Assembly: GCA_019745395.1 (NCBI GenBank)
Contig: JAIETG010000008.1
Span: 1-64,000 of the forward strand
DNA length: 64,000 nt
Direction of reading: 5' to 3'
Source of the DNA: Rhabdochlamydiaceae bacterium
Lineage (GTDB): Bacteria > Chlamydiota > Chlamydiia > Chlamydiales > Rhabdochlamydiaceae
Numbering within the stretch: position 1 is the stretch's first letter; each line of letters begins with the position of its first letter. The translations under genes were made by a program, and so were the position numbers. Under the pieces are notes generated by a model. The model was not told the origin of the DNA, did not search any database, and worked only from the letters and a program-made list of their open reading frames with translations. Positions 8,283 through 17,541 of this stretch are shown piece after piece.

Positions 8283-10046
8283 ATGACCCTTCTTATTTCT
8301 TTGCACGACATTGCTAAATCCTTTGGTTCTCAAAATCTTTTTGAGCATCTTTCTTTCTCTCTTAACGAGGGGGATCGGATGGGATTTTGTGGTCCCAACG
8401 GGGCTGGCAAGTCTACTTTGTTAAAAATTATTTGCGGAATTGAAGCCTCTGATGTCGGGCATATTGCCAAAAAACAGGGGGTTAAAATTTCCTATGTTAG
8501 TCAGTTTCCTGAGTTCCCAGCTAAAAGTTTAGAAGATGTTTTAGTGGCCGAGGCTCCGAAGCTTTCCTCAGATGAGGCGTATCTAAAAGCAAGAATTCTT
8601 TTAGATCGAGCTCAATTTCCCGATCCTAATACAGATGCAACTTCTCTTTCTGGGGGTTGGAAAAAAAGATTAGACGTTTTACGGGCCTGGATGAAAGATC
8701 CCGATTTAGTTCTATTAGATGAACCAACCAACCATTTGGACTTAGAAGGTATAGAGTGGCTTGAACAGTTTATTAAAAGAGAAAGAACTGCCTGCTTGAT
8801 AGTAAGCCATGACCGTCGTTTTTTGCAGAACACCTGTAATAAGGTGGCCGAGATTCATAAGTGCTATCCTCAAGGAATTTTTATTAGCGAGGGAAGTTGG
8901 ACCACATTTCTTGAGAGAAAGGAAGCTTTCTTGCTGGGACAGCAAGAAAGGGAGAGAAGTCTTGCGGGAACGGTAAGAGACGAGGTGGACTGGCTTAGAC
9001 GTTCTCCTAAAGCGCGAACGACTAAATCTAAGTCTCGCGTTCAAAGAGCTGAGGGGTTGATAGATGAACTTCAAGATGTGCAGCAGCGAAATCTTCAGCA
9101 GAAAGCGAAAATCGAATTTGCTGCATCTAAGCGAGAGACGAAAAATCTGGTAGTGGCCACAAACCTTGCAAAATCCTTGGGAGGAAAGGTCCTTTTTCGA
9201 GGCGTGAACGTAAAGCTTTCTCCAGGAACTCGCTTGGGTATCGTTGGGAAAAATGGGACGGGAAAGACTACATTTTTAAAAATTTTATCCGGGGAAATTT
9301 CTCAGGACTTGGGTACGGTTAAATATGCGCAAGATTTACAGCTAGTTTACTTTGATCAGCATCGAGAATCGTTAGATCCAAGTCTTACCTTAAGAGAAGC
9401 TCTTTCTCCTAATGGAGATTTTGTTGATTTTCAAGGGCAGGAAATCCATGTTCATGGATGGGCGAAAAAGTTCCTTTTTTCTCCCGAAAGATTAAATCTC
9501 CCAGTTAGTTGCCTTTCTGGAGGGGAAAAAGCGCGTATTCTTTTAGCTCGTCTCATGTTAAAGCCTGCAGATGTTCTTTTTTTGGATGAGCCGACTAATG
9601 ATTTAGATATTCCTACTTTAGAAGTAATCGAAGAAAGTCTTCAACAGTTTCCGGGAGCTGTTGTCCTTATTACTCATGATAGACATTTTATGGACCAGAT
9701 CTGCACACAGATCTTAGCTTTAGGCGCGGAAGAAGAGCCTCAGTTTTTTGCTGGCTTCTCGCAGTGGGAGCAGTCGATTAAACAAGTTCCTGCTAAGAAG
9801 TCTGCTACGAAAGAGTCTTCCGCAATATCTGCTAAACCCGCAAAAAAACTTTCCTATAAAGAGCAAAAAGAGCTCGAAGGTATGGAAAGCGCAATTCTAG
9901 CTGTAGAGCAGGAGATTTCTTCTGTGCAAAAGCAACTTGAAGAAAGTAAAGATCAGAGAGTCCTTTATGAAAAGCTCGGCCAGTTGCATGAGAAGCTGGA
10001 AGCTCTTTATTCTCGCTGGCAATATCTTTCAGATGCAGCTTCTTAA
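8283..10046 (+). CDS. uup: ABC-F family ATPase, Uup-like
   Basis: The 587-residue protein has two ABC nucleotide-binding domains in one chain and no membrane segment, the ABC-F layout. Domain 1 has GPNGAGKST near residue 37, LSGGWKKR and DEPTNHLD; domain 2 has GKNGTGKTT near 322, LSGGEKAR and DEPTNDLD. The linker between them and a C-terminal coiled coil (about residues 515-585) match the Uup subgroup, which acts on ribosomes and on DNA-linked processes. The other ABC-F subgroups (EttA, YheS) lack this long C-terminal coil. No strong ribosome site is visible before the ATG. Confidence 0.92.
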   Translation: MTLLISLHDIAKSFGSQNLFEHLSFSLNEGDRMGFCGPNGAGKSTLLKIICGIEASDVGHIAKKQGVKISYVSQFPEFPAKSLEDVLVAEAPKLSSDEAYLKARILLDRAQFPDPNTDATSLSGGWKKRLDVLRAWMKDPDLVLLDEPTNHLDLEGIEWLEQFIKRERTACLIVSHDRRFLQNTCNKVAEIHKCYPQGIFISEGSWTTFLERKEAFLLGQQERERSLAGTVRDEVDWLRRSPKARTTKSKSRVQRAEGLIDELQDVQQRNLQQKAKIEFAASKRETKNLVVATNLAKSLGGKVLFRGVNVKLSPGTRLGIVGKNGTGKTTFLKILSGEISQDLGTVKYAQDLQLVYFDQHRESLDPSLTLREALSPNGDFVDFQGQEIHVHGWAKKFLFSPERLNLPVSCLSGGEKARILLARLMLKPADVLFLDEPTNDLDIPTLEVIEESLQQFPGAVVLITHDRHFMDQICTQILALGAEEEPQFFAGFSQWEQSIKQVPAKKSATKESSAISAKPAKKLSYKEQKELEGMESAILAVEQEISSVQKQLEESKDQRVLYEKLGQLHEKLEALYSRWQYLSDAAS

Positions 10047-10643
10047 AATCCTTTGCGATAGAACAAAAGTTTTTAAGGGCCATTCTTTTTAATGTTAAAA
10101 TTGCAAAAAGTCGGTTCTTTTTGAGATTCTGGAATCGTTTAAACGCAGCTTCTTAGTTTTTGTTTAAGGAGTTTTTTTGGACTTTTTGCCAGTAGTTTTC
10201 ATCCGTTGACGGCGAGGATACCTCGTCCTTTAGGGCTAGGTAGTTGACTCTGAGATGCAATAACGTTCAAATACTCTGAGCAACATTGTGCTCTATCGCA
10301 ACGGGATTCTCAAATATGATCAACAAAACTCATAGTATAAATACCTGTTTTTAAAATTTTCTACACTTTTTGTGGCGCGTAAATTTAGTGAATCAAATTA
10401 GTTGGATATCAGAGAAATTTAGCATAGCCTATGTAAGGAAATTGAAAAGATCAAGAGGGCTGTGAAAGTTTTTTTTATGGTGGCATTGGGGATGTATTTG
10501 CTAGTCGTTGACAATAACAGGCATTAAATTGTAAATTATTCGATCTTTTTAGTTTCTGTATTAATTTTTCTGCAATATTTTTCTGCTCGCTTTGAAAACC
10601 ATTGTGGTCGTCCCTTTTCAATTTGCAATCTTAAAGGAATGGT
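10047..10643. other. 597-base gene-free stretch
   Basis: No frame with coding character was found on either strand. Short disconnected frames around 10260-10330 might be relics of a gene, but I cannot identify them. A promoter candidate near the right end (10508-10537) precedes the ankyrin gene. The rest is unexplained. Confidence 0.45.
10508..10537 (+). promoter_or_regulatory. Candidate sigma-70 promoter for the ankyrin gene
   Basis: A consensus TTGACA at 10508-10513 and TAAATT at 10532-10537 are separated by 18 bases. The site lies about 105 bases upstream of the ankyrin start and is the best match in the gap. Confidence 0.45.
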
Positions 10644-12014
10644 ATGAATAGTAGGTCCGTCGGTTATTTTTCACGTAATGATATCAATTATTCACCTTTA
10701 TTTCGGCGAGAAGTTGAGCAGAAAAAGATCGAGAGAAAGCAGATTGGGCCAGCGCCTTCAGATCATTTTCCTCATAGCTCATTGCAGATGGTTAATGGCT
10801 TAAAGCGTAGAGCCTCGACTCCAAATTCTACTGTCCGCAAATCTCTTGCTCCTAGCGGAGTTACGGGCCCTCAAATGAATGTTTCAAAAGTATGGGCGGC
10901 TATTTCTTTGGGGAGTTTGGTCAAGCTTCGCAAGGCCTTACAAGATGTCAATATTGAAGATATAAATCGTGTGAAAATTTCGGGGATAGACGATCTGGGA
11001 CATAATGTTAGTATGACTTGTCTACATTGGGCTATTTACAAGAAAAATGAAAAATTGACCCGCTATCTTATCGAAGAAAAAAAGGCGGACGTAGATTCAT
11101 GCAAAAGCTTACAAGAAGAAGGTGGAAAGCCTGCTTTGTTTCGAGTATTGGGTGACGATAAAGAATTTCTGGATGGGCAAGATTTTTCATTTTTTCAATT
11201 TGTTCAGTATTTGGTAAGTAAAGGGGCGCTTTTGCATGAGCCTTTTTTACGCAGTGATGGAGTTAGGGGCTCGTTAATTTCTTATTATGCATGGGCGGGG
11301 GATTCTAAGCGCTTGCAGTTTGTTGTTGAATCTCTGGGCGCAGATGTGAATCAGGTGGACTCGGAAGGTCGTACTGCCTTGTATTATGCTTTGGATAAGA
11401 GTAGTGAGCTAGGGGGGGATAGTGAGGCGATGATAGAGCTTCTTGCTGATTATAACGCAAATATCAATCATGCAGATTTAGATGGCAATACACTGCTTAT
11501 GCAATTTGCTAAACAAGGGCATAGACAAGCTGTAATAGAGCTACTTTCGCATGCTGCGGATACTACTGCTCTAAATGAAAAGGGAGAAAATGCTCTAGCC
11601 TGTGCTTTGAATGCTTATTCAGAGATCTCTTTACAAGATCCGCAAAAGCTTAAAGATTTTAAACAGATCATTGGGTGGCTTTCTAAATACGAGTCGAAAA
11701 ACGGATTAACAAGGCACCTGCAACAGCAGATGAAATCTCATCATACGCAAGCGGTTCGTATTCTTTGTCAATTGGGCGCAGACGTGACATGCAGAGACGT
11801 ATATGGCGCTACTCCTCTGATCTATTTTGCTAAAAGAGGGCTTGCTAGTTGCGTAAAAGAATTGTTGAAAAAAAATGTTGACGTGCGGGCTAAAGATCAC
11901 AGTAAAAAAACTGCTTTAATGTACGCGGAGTCGATGCTACAGACGCTTTTTAGAGGGCATAAAAATCGAGTTTCTTTTTTAGTAACAGTGAGACTGCTTA
12001 AAGCTGCTAAATAA
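10644..12014 (+). CDS. Ankyrin-repeat protein
   Basis: The 456-residue protein carries several ankyrin repeats: about residues 110-150 (TCLHWAIYKKNEKLTRYLI), 215-250, 255-305 (GNTLLMQFAKQGHRQAVIEL) and 370-440 (GATPLIYFAKRGLASCVKEL). The basic, Ser/Pro-rich first 100 residues have no recognised domain. The ATG has an AAGGA site six bases upstream. Ankyrin proteins of intracellular bacteria are often secreted effectors that bind host proteins; here that role is inference, and no signal peptide is visible. Nothing identifies a partner or target. Confidence 0.85.
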   Translation: MNSRSVGYFSRNDINYSPLFRREVEQKKIERKQIGPAPSDHFPHSSLQMVNGLKRRASTPNSTVRKSLAPSGVTGPQMNVSKVWAAISLGSLVKLRKALQDVNIEDINRVKISGIDDLGHNVSMTCLHWAIYKKNEKLTRYLIEEKKADVDSCKSLQEEGGKPALFRVLGDDKEFLDGQDFSFFQFVQYLVSKGALLHEPFLRSDGVRGSLISYYAWAGDSKRLQFVVESLGADVNQVDSEGRTALYYALDKSSELGGDSEAMIELLADYNANINHADLDGNTLLMQFAKQGHRQAVIELLSHAADTTALNEKGENALACALNAYSEISLQDPQKLKDFKQIIGWLSKYESKNGLTRHLQQQMKSHHTQAVRILCQLGADVTCRDVYGATPLIYFAKRGLASCVKELLKKNVDVRAKDHSKKTALMYAESMLQTLFRGHKNRVSFLVTVRLLKAAK

Positions 12015-12052
12015 TAAGTTATCGTTGAATAGAAAAGCCGAGGCTGTTAGCC

Positions 12053-12072
12053 TTTCTCGAATTAACGAGAAA
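12053..12072 (+). promoter_or_regulatory. Hairpin just before the brnQ ribosome site
   Basis: TTTCTCG and CGAGAAA form a perfect 7-bp hairpin with a 6-base loop, ending a few bases before the GAAAGG ribosome site at 12075-12080. Its position suggests control of brnQ translation or termination of the ankyrin transcript, but there is no T-run. The role is inference. Confidence 0.3.
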
Positions 12073-12086
12073 ACGAAAGGAATTAG

Positions 12087-13238
12087 ATGAAAAAGAAAGC
12101 TTTAATCCTAAGTACAGGTTTTGCCATGTTCTCCATGTTTTTTGGTTCAGGGAACCTGGTATTTCCTCTTTTAGTAGGTCAGCAAAGCTCTGGGCATTAC
12201 CTTCTTTCAGCTCTAGGAATTTTTATAACAGGGGTCATTGTTCCCTTTTTAGGGGTTTTGGCGATGATGCTGTGTAAAGGAAATTTACAAGAATTTTTTC
12301 GCTCTATAGGCAAAGTTGGAACGTTTGTTTTTTCTTTAATCGTTTTGACTTTGATTGGGCCATTAGGTGTAATTCCTCGCTGCTTAATTGTCGCTCATGG
12401 AGCTCTAGAGCAGGTATTTCCTTCTGTATCTCTCTTGGGGGCCAGTTTCTTTGCATGCATAGCTGTGTATTTCTTGACGATTAATCGAAATAAAATTGTT
12501 CCTGTTTTAGGAACTATACTTACTCCTGTATTACTCGTTGCTATTTTCGCGATCGCTGTAGTTGCTATTTTTCAACAATCTTTACCGGTTCCTTTATCAG
12601 GAAATGGAGTGTCTTGGCATGCCTTTAAAACAGGTTTTTTTCAAGGCTATAACACGATGGATCTTTTGGCTTCCTTCTTTTTTTCCACGTTTATTATTGA
12701 ACACTTACAAAGTACCAAAAAAGAGGGGGTTTGTGAAAAAACTTCTTTAACTACTTTTTTCCGTTCTGCTCTAGTCGGTGGCGGTCTTTTAGCTTTAGTT
12801 TACTTTTTCCTGGTGGTCTTAGGAAGTATCTATGCCCCTCAACTAGCTTTGATTCAACCTCAAGAGATTTTTGGATATGTAGCTTTTCAAACGTTAGGAT
12901 CTCTTGCAGCTCCTTGTATGTGTATCGCCGTTGTTTTAGCTTGCTTGACGACAGCTGTGGTGTTAGCAGCTCTATTTGCGGATTTTTTACGTAAAGATAT
13001 TTTGCAAAATAAACTGGGAAATAAAGTGTCTTTAGCCATCACCATGGCTTTAGCTTTTTTCATGTCTACTTTGAAGTTTTCAGGCATTATGATGATTTTA
13101 GGTCCTGTAGTTGAGTTGATCTATCCCGCATTGATTATGCTCACGATCGTTAATATCATTCATAAGCTTTGGGGACTTAAAAATTCTCATTGGCCCACAA
13201 CATTGACTTTAGTTGCTAAGATTTACTCGGTTCTGTAA
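12087..13238 (+). CDS. brnQ: Branched-chain amino acid carrier, BrnQ/LIVCS family
   Basis: The 383-residue protein is almost wholly hydrophobic, with about 11-12 membrane segments. It opens with the family signature STGFAMFSMFFGSGNLVFP. LIVCS transporters import leucine, isoleucine and valine with sodium or protons across the inner membrane, and an obligate intracellular bacterium would use one to draw on host amino acids. It is slightly shorter than the usual 430-440 residues; the C-terminus ends soon after the last membrane segment, and a terminator hairpin overlaps the stop codon, so the end looks natural. The ATG has an AAAGGA site. Confidence 0.9.
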   Translation: MKKKALILSTGFAMFSMFFGSGNLVFPLLVGQQSSGHYLLSALGIFITGVIVPFLGVLAMMLCKGNLQEFFRSIGKVGTFVFSLIVLTLIGPLGVIPRCLIVAHGALEQVFPSVSLLGASFFACIAVYFLTINRNKIVPVLGTILTPVLLVAIFAIAVVAIFQQSLPVPLSGNGVSWHAFKTGFFQGYNTMDLLASFFFSTFIIEHLQSTKKEGVCEKTSLTTFFRSALVGGGLLALVYFFLVVLGSIYAPQLALIQPQEIFGYVAFQTLGSLAAPCMCIAVVLACLTTAVVLAALFADFLRKDILQNKLGNKVSLAITMALAFFMSTLKFSGIMMILGPVVELIYPALIMLTIVNIIHKLWGLKNSHWPTTLTLVAKIYSVL

Positions 13239-13255
13239 GACCGAGTAAATCTTTT
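13218..13255 (+). terminator. Intrinsic terminator overlapping the brnQ stop
   Basis: A perfect 14-bp stem (13218-13231 with 13240-13253) encloses an 8-base loop that contains the TAA stop at 13236-13238, so its left arm is coding sequence. The right arm ends in TTTT. The T-run is short but the stem is strong. Confidence 0.8.
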
Positions 13256-13351
13256 GAGATTGTCTGTGTTTTGAATCTGCCTCCTTATACTTATCATCAG
13301 AAATTTTTTTGATGTTTCCCTTACACATAATTGAAAATCGTTGGAGATGAC

Positions 13352-14932
13352 ATGTTCCCACTCAATAATTGTATTCCTTTTTATGACAAGAATCTATCAG
13401 CTCGGAATGTCTCGACTCTTCTAGATAGCATAGTCGACGACGTGTATTTGTTGGCAGTTGGTGGAGAGTCCTCATGTCAACAATCAGATTTTGCACGAAA
13501 AATAGATCAAATTAAAAGATGTTTTCGTTCGGGATTTTCTTCTCCCTCTGTGTCGACAGTTGTAAAAATTGTCCAGTCTATAAGCCTGTTAAAGATTAAA
13601 GATAGAGAATTAAATTGGAATATTATTAACGTGTTAATCTGTAATATGCAGTTATTCTCCCAAGTTAACCTTCAAGATTTTATTGTCTTGGCTCGATTTG
13701 CTCATAAAGAAAATAGCTTACTATTTAAAGATCTTATGAGAACTCGAGGTTTAATTGATATACAGTTTTTAGCTGCTGACTTTTTGAAATGTGTTAAAGA
13801 TCCCAATAATAAATTAGACTTGAATCCAGCTATAACTGCAATTAGGAATTATTTGGCTAGCGGTTTTCCCATAGATGGGAATTCTTTGGTTAATATAACT
13901 TCAGCATTGAAATATTTATCTCTCAAAGATGAGGGATTAAATGCGATTTTATCGAAAGCTGCTATCAGCTGCATATATGCGTTTGATCCGCGATCTCTTG
14001 CTGATTTTACGAACCTTTTTGCCAGATTATCTCCAAAATGTAGAAACTCTGTGCCTGAAATTATTTCTGCCGCAGGTTATCCAAATATTAAGAATCTTGT
14101 ATTGAATTTCGTTAGCGATTCTCCAAAACTGTCTGATAAAATCGTACAGTATATAGAATCTGATTTTCCGGTAAGTGGAGCGTTGTTAGCTGATCTGGCT
14201 TGTTATTGCCAATTTGATCAAGACATCATGTCCAAGTCTATAGCAAAATCCTGCGTTCGCAATATCGATTTATTTACCATTGAAGAGCTATCTACCATAG
14301 CTCAAGTTTTTTCTACTCTGGAAATCCCTAATAAAGTGTTGTTGTTTGGTGCAATTGCAAAAGTTGCTATTGATAAGATCCATGAGTTTACTTCGCGAAG
14401 ACTGAACGCTTTAGCAGTGCATTTTGCTGAAGCAAAAATGCAATGCCCAGAACTATTTCAACGCATATCAAACATTGCAAAGCGTAATTTAGATTCCTGT
14501 CATCGTATGGATCTTGCGGTGCTTCCTTTAGTTTTTAAAAGAGTTCAAATCGAAGATCGAGATCTATTTAACTGTGTAGCAAACGTTGTCGTGGAAAGAA
14601 TTCATGAGTTTACTCAATCAGATTTTGCTAAGTTAAAACGCGCTTTGCCCTCTTCGGAATATCCGAAGCTTCACGAGGCAATAAACTCAGTCGACCTCTA
14701 CGCAAAATTGTGTGTTGAGCATGGGGCAAGCAATATATGCAAAGACCATTATTTTCCAGAAATGGATGGTCAGGTTGATTATTATATACCTTCTAAAAAT
14801 TTGATTATTTGTAAGGGCCCTCAGATAATGGATCCTTCCAAAACCGAGATGCCTTTATGGGGTAAGCAGCAAGAACTCCTTCATTTTGCTGATGGATTAG
14901 GGCTTCAGGTTGAGTTTGTTTCTGTCAGATGA
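13352..14932 (+). CDS. Helical-repeat protein with RAP-like C-terminus
   Basis: The ATG at 13352 has a GGAG site five bases upstream; an in-frame TTG at 13331 has none. The 526-residue product shows repeated units of 35-40 residues with the pattern of OPR/FASTK-type helical repeats, for example LSTIAQVFSTLEIPNKVLLF, LAVHFAEAKMQCPELFQRIS and VLPLVFKRVQIEDRDLFNCV. The last 60 residues resemble a RAP domain (VDYYIPSKNLIICKGPQ, then a helix and VEFVSV). In organelles such proteins bind RNA and control its processing; in some intracellular bacteria RAP proteins are thought to be effectors. Both assignments come from pattern alone. The acidic residue usual in the RAP strand is replaced here by Cys-Lys. 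Confidence 0.6.
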   Translation: MFPLNNCIPFYDKNLSARNVSTLLDSIVDDVYLLAVGGESSCQQSDFARKIDQIKRCFRSGFSSPSVSTVVKIVQSISLLKIKDRELNWNIINVLICNMQLFSQVNLQDFIVLARFAHKENSLLFKDLMRTRGLIDIQFLAADFLKCVKDPNNKLDLNPAITAIRNYLASGFPIDGNSLVNITSALKYLSLKDEGLNAILSKAAISCIYAFDPRSLADFTNLFARLSPKCRNSVPEIISAAGYPNIKNLVLNFVSDSPKLSDKIVQYIESDFPVSGALLADLACYCQFDQDIMSKSIAKSCVRNIDLFTIEELSTIAQVFSTLEIPNKVLLFGAIAKVAIDKIHEFTSRRLNALAVHFAEAKMQCPELFQRISNIAKRNLDSCHRMDLAVLPLVFKRVQIEDRDLFNCVANVVVERIHEFTQSDFAKLKRALPSSEYPKLHEAINSVDLYAKLCVEHGASNICKDHYFPEMDGQVDYYIPSKNLIICKGPQIMDPSKTEMPLWGKQQELLHFADGLGLQVEFVSVR

Positions 14933-15036
14933 GTGGGATCTCAGCAGTATGTTATTTTTTATTAGATGTCGTATGGGGTATGCTGTCTTTTCTTTTGTAG
15001 GTTAATTCTTTTTTTTGTTTCGTGAATTTATTTTAC

Positions 15037-15064
15037 TTGTATGTGTTTTTTGTTTTGATACAAT
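15037..15064 (+). promoter_or_regulatory. Candidate promoter before the 15 kb gene
   Basis: TTGTAT at 15037-15042 and TACAAT at 15059-15064 are 16 bases apart. A start of transcription about 7 bases later would almost coincide with the GTG at 15074, which is one reason to doubt that codon as the true start. Confidence 0.4.
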
Positions 15065-15073
15065 GTCTAAATT

Positions 15074-16612
15074 GTGATTTTAACGTTGTGTGTTTTTGTG
15101 GATTTAATTAATGGATTTTCTTCTTTTGTTTGCGATGTAAGTAATTATTTAAGGCCGAAAAATAATACAGAAACCGTAGCTATGGTCGCTTTGACAACAG
15201 CTACGATCTTAGCTTCTAGGCAAATAGGACTATCTGTCGGAGCTCCAGTGGCAGTAACGGGCCTTGTTGGTATTGCTCTACTAAGAAACTTTGCCAAAGA
15301 AAAAGTGCAGCCTCCAAATTCCCTGATGGAAAAGACGATACATCATAAAACGTTGATGACTTACCATAGAAGCACAATACCGGCTAATACGAAAATTATC
15401 CTGACATCTTTTGTGATTGATGGAGTAGGAGATTTGGAACATCTTGTTCATTGTGCTCGTCGCTTATTAAAGGGGACTCAAGCTCAGAATATTCAGTTAT
15501 CTGTTTGGCTCGCGCGGGGTGACAATGTTCCAGAAGTTGCTTTCCAAAGTAAATTACAAGAATTGGTTCAGCTTGGATGTAAAACGATATATATTTCCCC
15601 TTTAGAAGGCAAAATACGACTTGCCCCAAGCGATTCAGTTTTTCTATGCGACGCTGATGGGAATTATGACGAGAGTCATTCTGTTCCGGTTTCGGATGTA
15701 ATAGAAAAAATGAAAACGCAAAAGGACCTGCCTAACGTTATTAACATTTCTCACGACTTTCCAATTCCAGATAGAGCCATGCCCACACTTGGAAGGATAG
15801 ATGAATATGGAAAAGAGTACGGTTCAAGTCTAGATGTTTTACTCGCAGGATTTCGATCAGGGACATTTGGAGTTTGGATAAGTGATGATCCGGTTTTTTC
15901 TGCAAAGGATCCTTTACTAAGCCAAACATTAAAGAGCATGCTGCTTGGTTCTGAGGAAGCGGATCTTGAATCTTGGGAAATAGGGCACGCTTCGCTTAGA
16001 GAAGATGATGCTCGTTTAGCTTGGATGAATCTTCGACTAAGACAGGTGTCTTTTGATAAAAATTGCGCTTTAGCTATTTCTCCTTTTAAAAACGTTGCTA
16101 GCAAAGAAAAAATTTGTGAGTTAGCGCAGCAACATGGATTTGATCGCTGCATCCTTGTCAATCGAGATGGTAGCGAAGTAGAAATTTTATCCTCTATGGA
16201 TTCGCACCCTCGCACGCTTCGTATCGTGCATGGATTTATTGCAGAAGACGATCTACCAGCTCTTTTTCATTTTGCTGGCAAAGGAATTCTAGGTGGAGCT
16301 GGCGATACTTCGTGCATTCGAGGACTAAAGGGATCTTTGCCAGTATTGGTGGAACATAGAAATATGACAGAAGAGCGCTGGGCGCTTGCGTCTCAATATT
16401 TAGTCTCCAAGGATTTTCCCAAACTTTCGCAATGGTTCGAGGCTTGTTCTAACGCTCGTTACGATGATTTGCAAAATTTAATAACACCTGAGTTAATTGA
16501 AGAGTGGGATGTTTTCCGAAGCCGGGCAATCGAAGAATTAGATATTGGGCCGTGGATAGACCTCTATGTGAAATATTGTGTTTTGTCTGCAAGTAATGAA
16601 TCTGGTTGGTGA
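15074..16612 (+). CDS. Membrane-anchored protein, possible GT-B-like fold
   Basis: The protein is up to 512 residues long. The start is uncertain: GTG 15074 has no ribosome site, and ATG 15182 (residue 37) is the next good choice. Residues 37-72 form a double hydrophobic segment (VALTTATILASRQIGLSVGA, then VAVTGLVGIALL), and the rest is soluble. The body has alternating strand-helix texture, and near residue 420 HGFIAEDDLPAL followed by GILGGAGDTS and SLPVLVEHR recalls the sugar-nucleotide site of GT-B glycosyltransferases. This is a weak resemblance. A bilobed hydrophobic N-terminus would also suit an inclusion-membrane or secreted protein. Function unknown. Confidence 0.55.
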   Translation: MILTLCVFVDLINGFSSFVCDVSNYLRPKNNTETVAMVALTTATILASRQIGLSVGAPVAVTGLVGIALLRNFAKEKVQPPNSLMEKTIHHKTLMTYHRSTIPANTKIILTSFVIDGVGDLEHLVHCARRLLKGTQAQNIQLSVWLARGDNVPEVAFQSKLQELVQLGCKTIYISPLEGKIRLAPSDSVFLCDADGNYDESHSVPVSDVIEKMKTQKDLPNVINISHDFPIPDRAMPTLGRIDEYGKEYGSSLDVLLAGFRSGTFGVWISDDPVFSAKDPLLSQTLKSMLLGSEEADLESWEIGHASLREDDARLAWMNLRLRQVSFDKNCALAISPFKNVASKEKICELAQQHGFDRCILVNRDGSEVEILSSMDSHPRTLRIVHGFIAEDDLPALFHFAGKGILGGAGDTSCIRGLKGSLPVLVEHRNMTEERWALASQYLVSKDFPKLSQWFEACSNARYDDLQNLITPELIEEWDVFRSRAIEELDIGPWIDLYVKYCVLSASNESGW

Positions 16613-16700
16613 GTCTCTGAAAATATAGTCTTCTTCACCTTGAAATTGCTTTTCGCTATTGTGATGAGATGATACATTACTCCCGAAATAAGGAGAATGT

Positions 16701-17474
16701 ATGCAGGGATTTTGCCCACTCGCATCGGGATCGAAAGGAAATTCCATTTATTTAGGAACTGATAAGACCAAGATCTTAATAGATGCAGGGCTATCTTTGA
16801 AAACCTTAACTGCGCGTCTTGCAGAAATTCAGGTTGATATTGCCGATATTGATGCGGTACTTATTACTCATGAACATACGGATCACATCAAAGGTCTTTC
16901 TGTCTTATGGAACAAATGGAAGATTCCCATTTTTGCCAATAAAGAAACGGCAGGATCTCTTCTTCCCATATTTCAGGAAATTCCTAAATTCAAGATCTTT
17001 TCTACGGGAGAGACTTTTGAATTTGGCGATATTGAGATCCATCCTTTCAGCATCCAGCATGATGCGATAGATCCTGTAGCTTTTACCTTTCGCTGGGAAG
17101 ATCTTAAGATCGGGCTTTGTGCAGATCTTGGATTTGCCTCTAGTTTGGTGGTAAATCAGTTGCAAAATTGTGATTATTTATATCTGGAGGCAAATCACCA
17201 ACCTTCCATGGTTCATTCCAGCACCCGCCCTTTAGTGTATAAGCAGCGTGTGCTCAGTCGTCAGGGGCATCTTTCTAATGAAGAATCTGCAGATCTGATT
17301 TCTAACATCTACCACGAAAAATTAAAGCATGTCTATCTTGCGCATTTATCTTCTGAATGCAATACCCCAGAACTTGCTTTGAAAATTGTAGGAGAGTCTT
17401 TAGAAGCAAAAAACCAAAAGATTCCTCTTTCGGTTGCAAGCCAAGACGTAGTCAGTAAACCCATTGTTTTTTAA
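16701..17474 (+). CDS. Metallo-beta-lactamase-fold hydrolase, WalJ/YycJ type
   Basis: The 257-residue protein has the YycJ/WalJ layout of the metallo-beta-lactamase fold: CPLASGSKGNSIYL at the start, ITHEHTDHIKGL (metal-binding H-x-H-x-D-H) near residue 55, IGLCADLGF near 135, YLEANHQP near 158 and LAHLSSECN near 212. Members are predicted nucleases acting on DNA or RNA ends. The ATG has an AGGAGA site. It stands between the GT-B-like gene and the autotransporter, with no sign of functional coupling. Confidence 0.9.
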   Translation: MQGFCPLASGSKGNSIYLGTDKTKILIDAGLSLKTLTARLAEIQVDIADIDAVLITHEHTDHIKGLSVLWNKWKIPIFANKETAGSLLPIFQEIPKFKIFSTGETFEFGDIEIHPFSIQHDAIDPVAFTFRWEDLKIGLCADLGFASSLVVNQLQNCDYLYLEANHQPSMVHSSTRPLVYKQRVLSRQGHLSNEESADLISNIYHEKLKHVYLAHLSSECNTPELALKIVGESLEAKNQKIPLSVASQDVVSKPIVF

Positions 17475-17541
17475 TGTAAATCTGTTATCTAGTTACTTTC
17501 GCGCATTTTGTGTCGATTAGGGCTAGGGATAGGGATTTACC

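Noticed and set aside
15741-16215. Minus-strand frames opposite the 15 kb gene
   Set aside because: They show Ser/Arg-rich shadow composition without ribosome sites, while the plus-strand frame has coherent structure.
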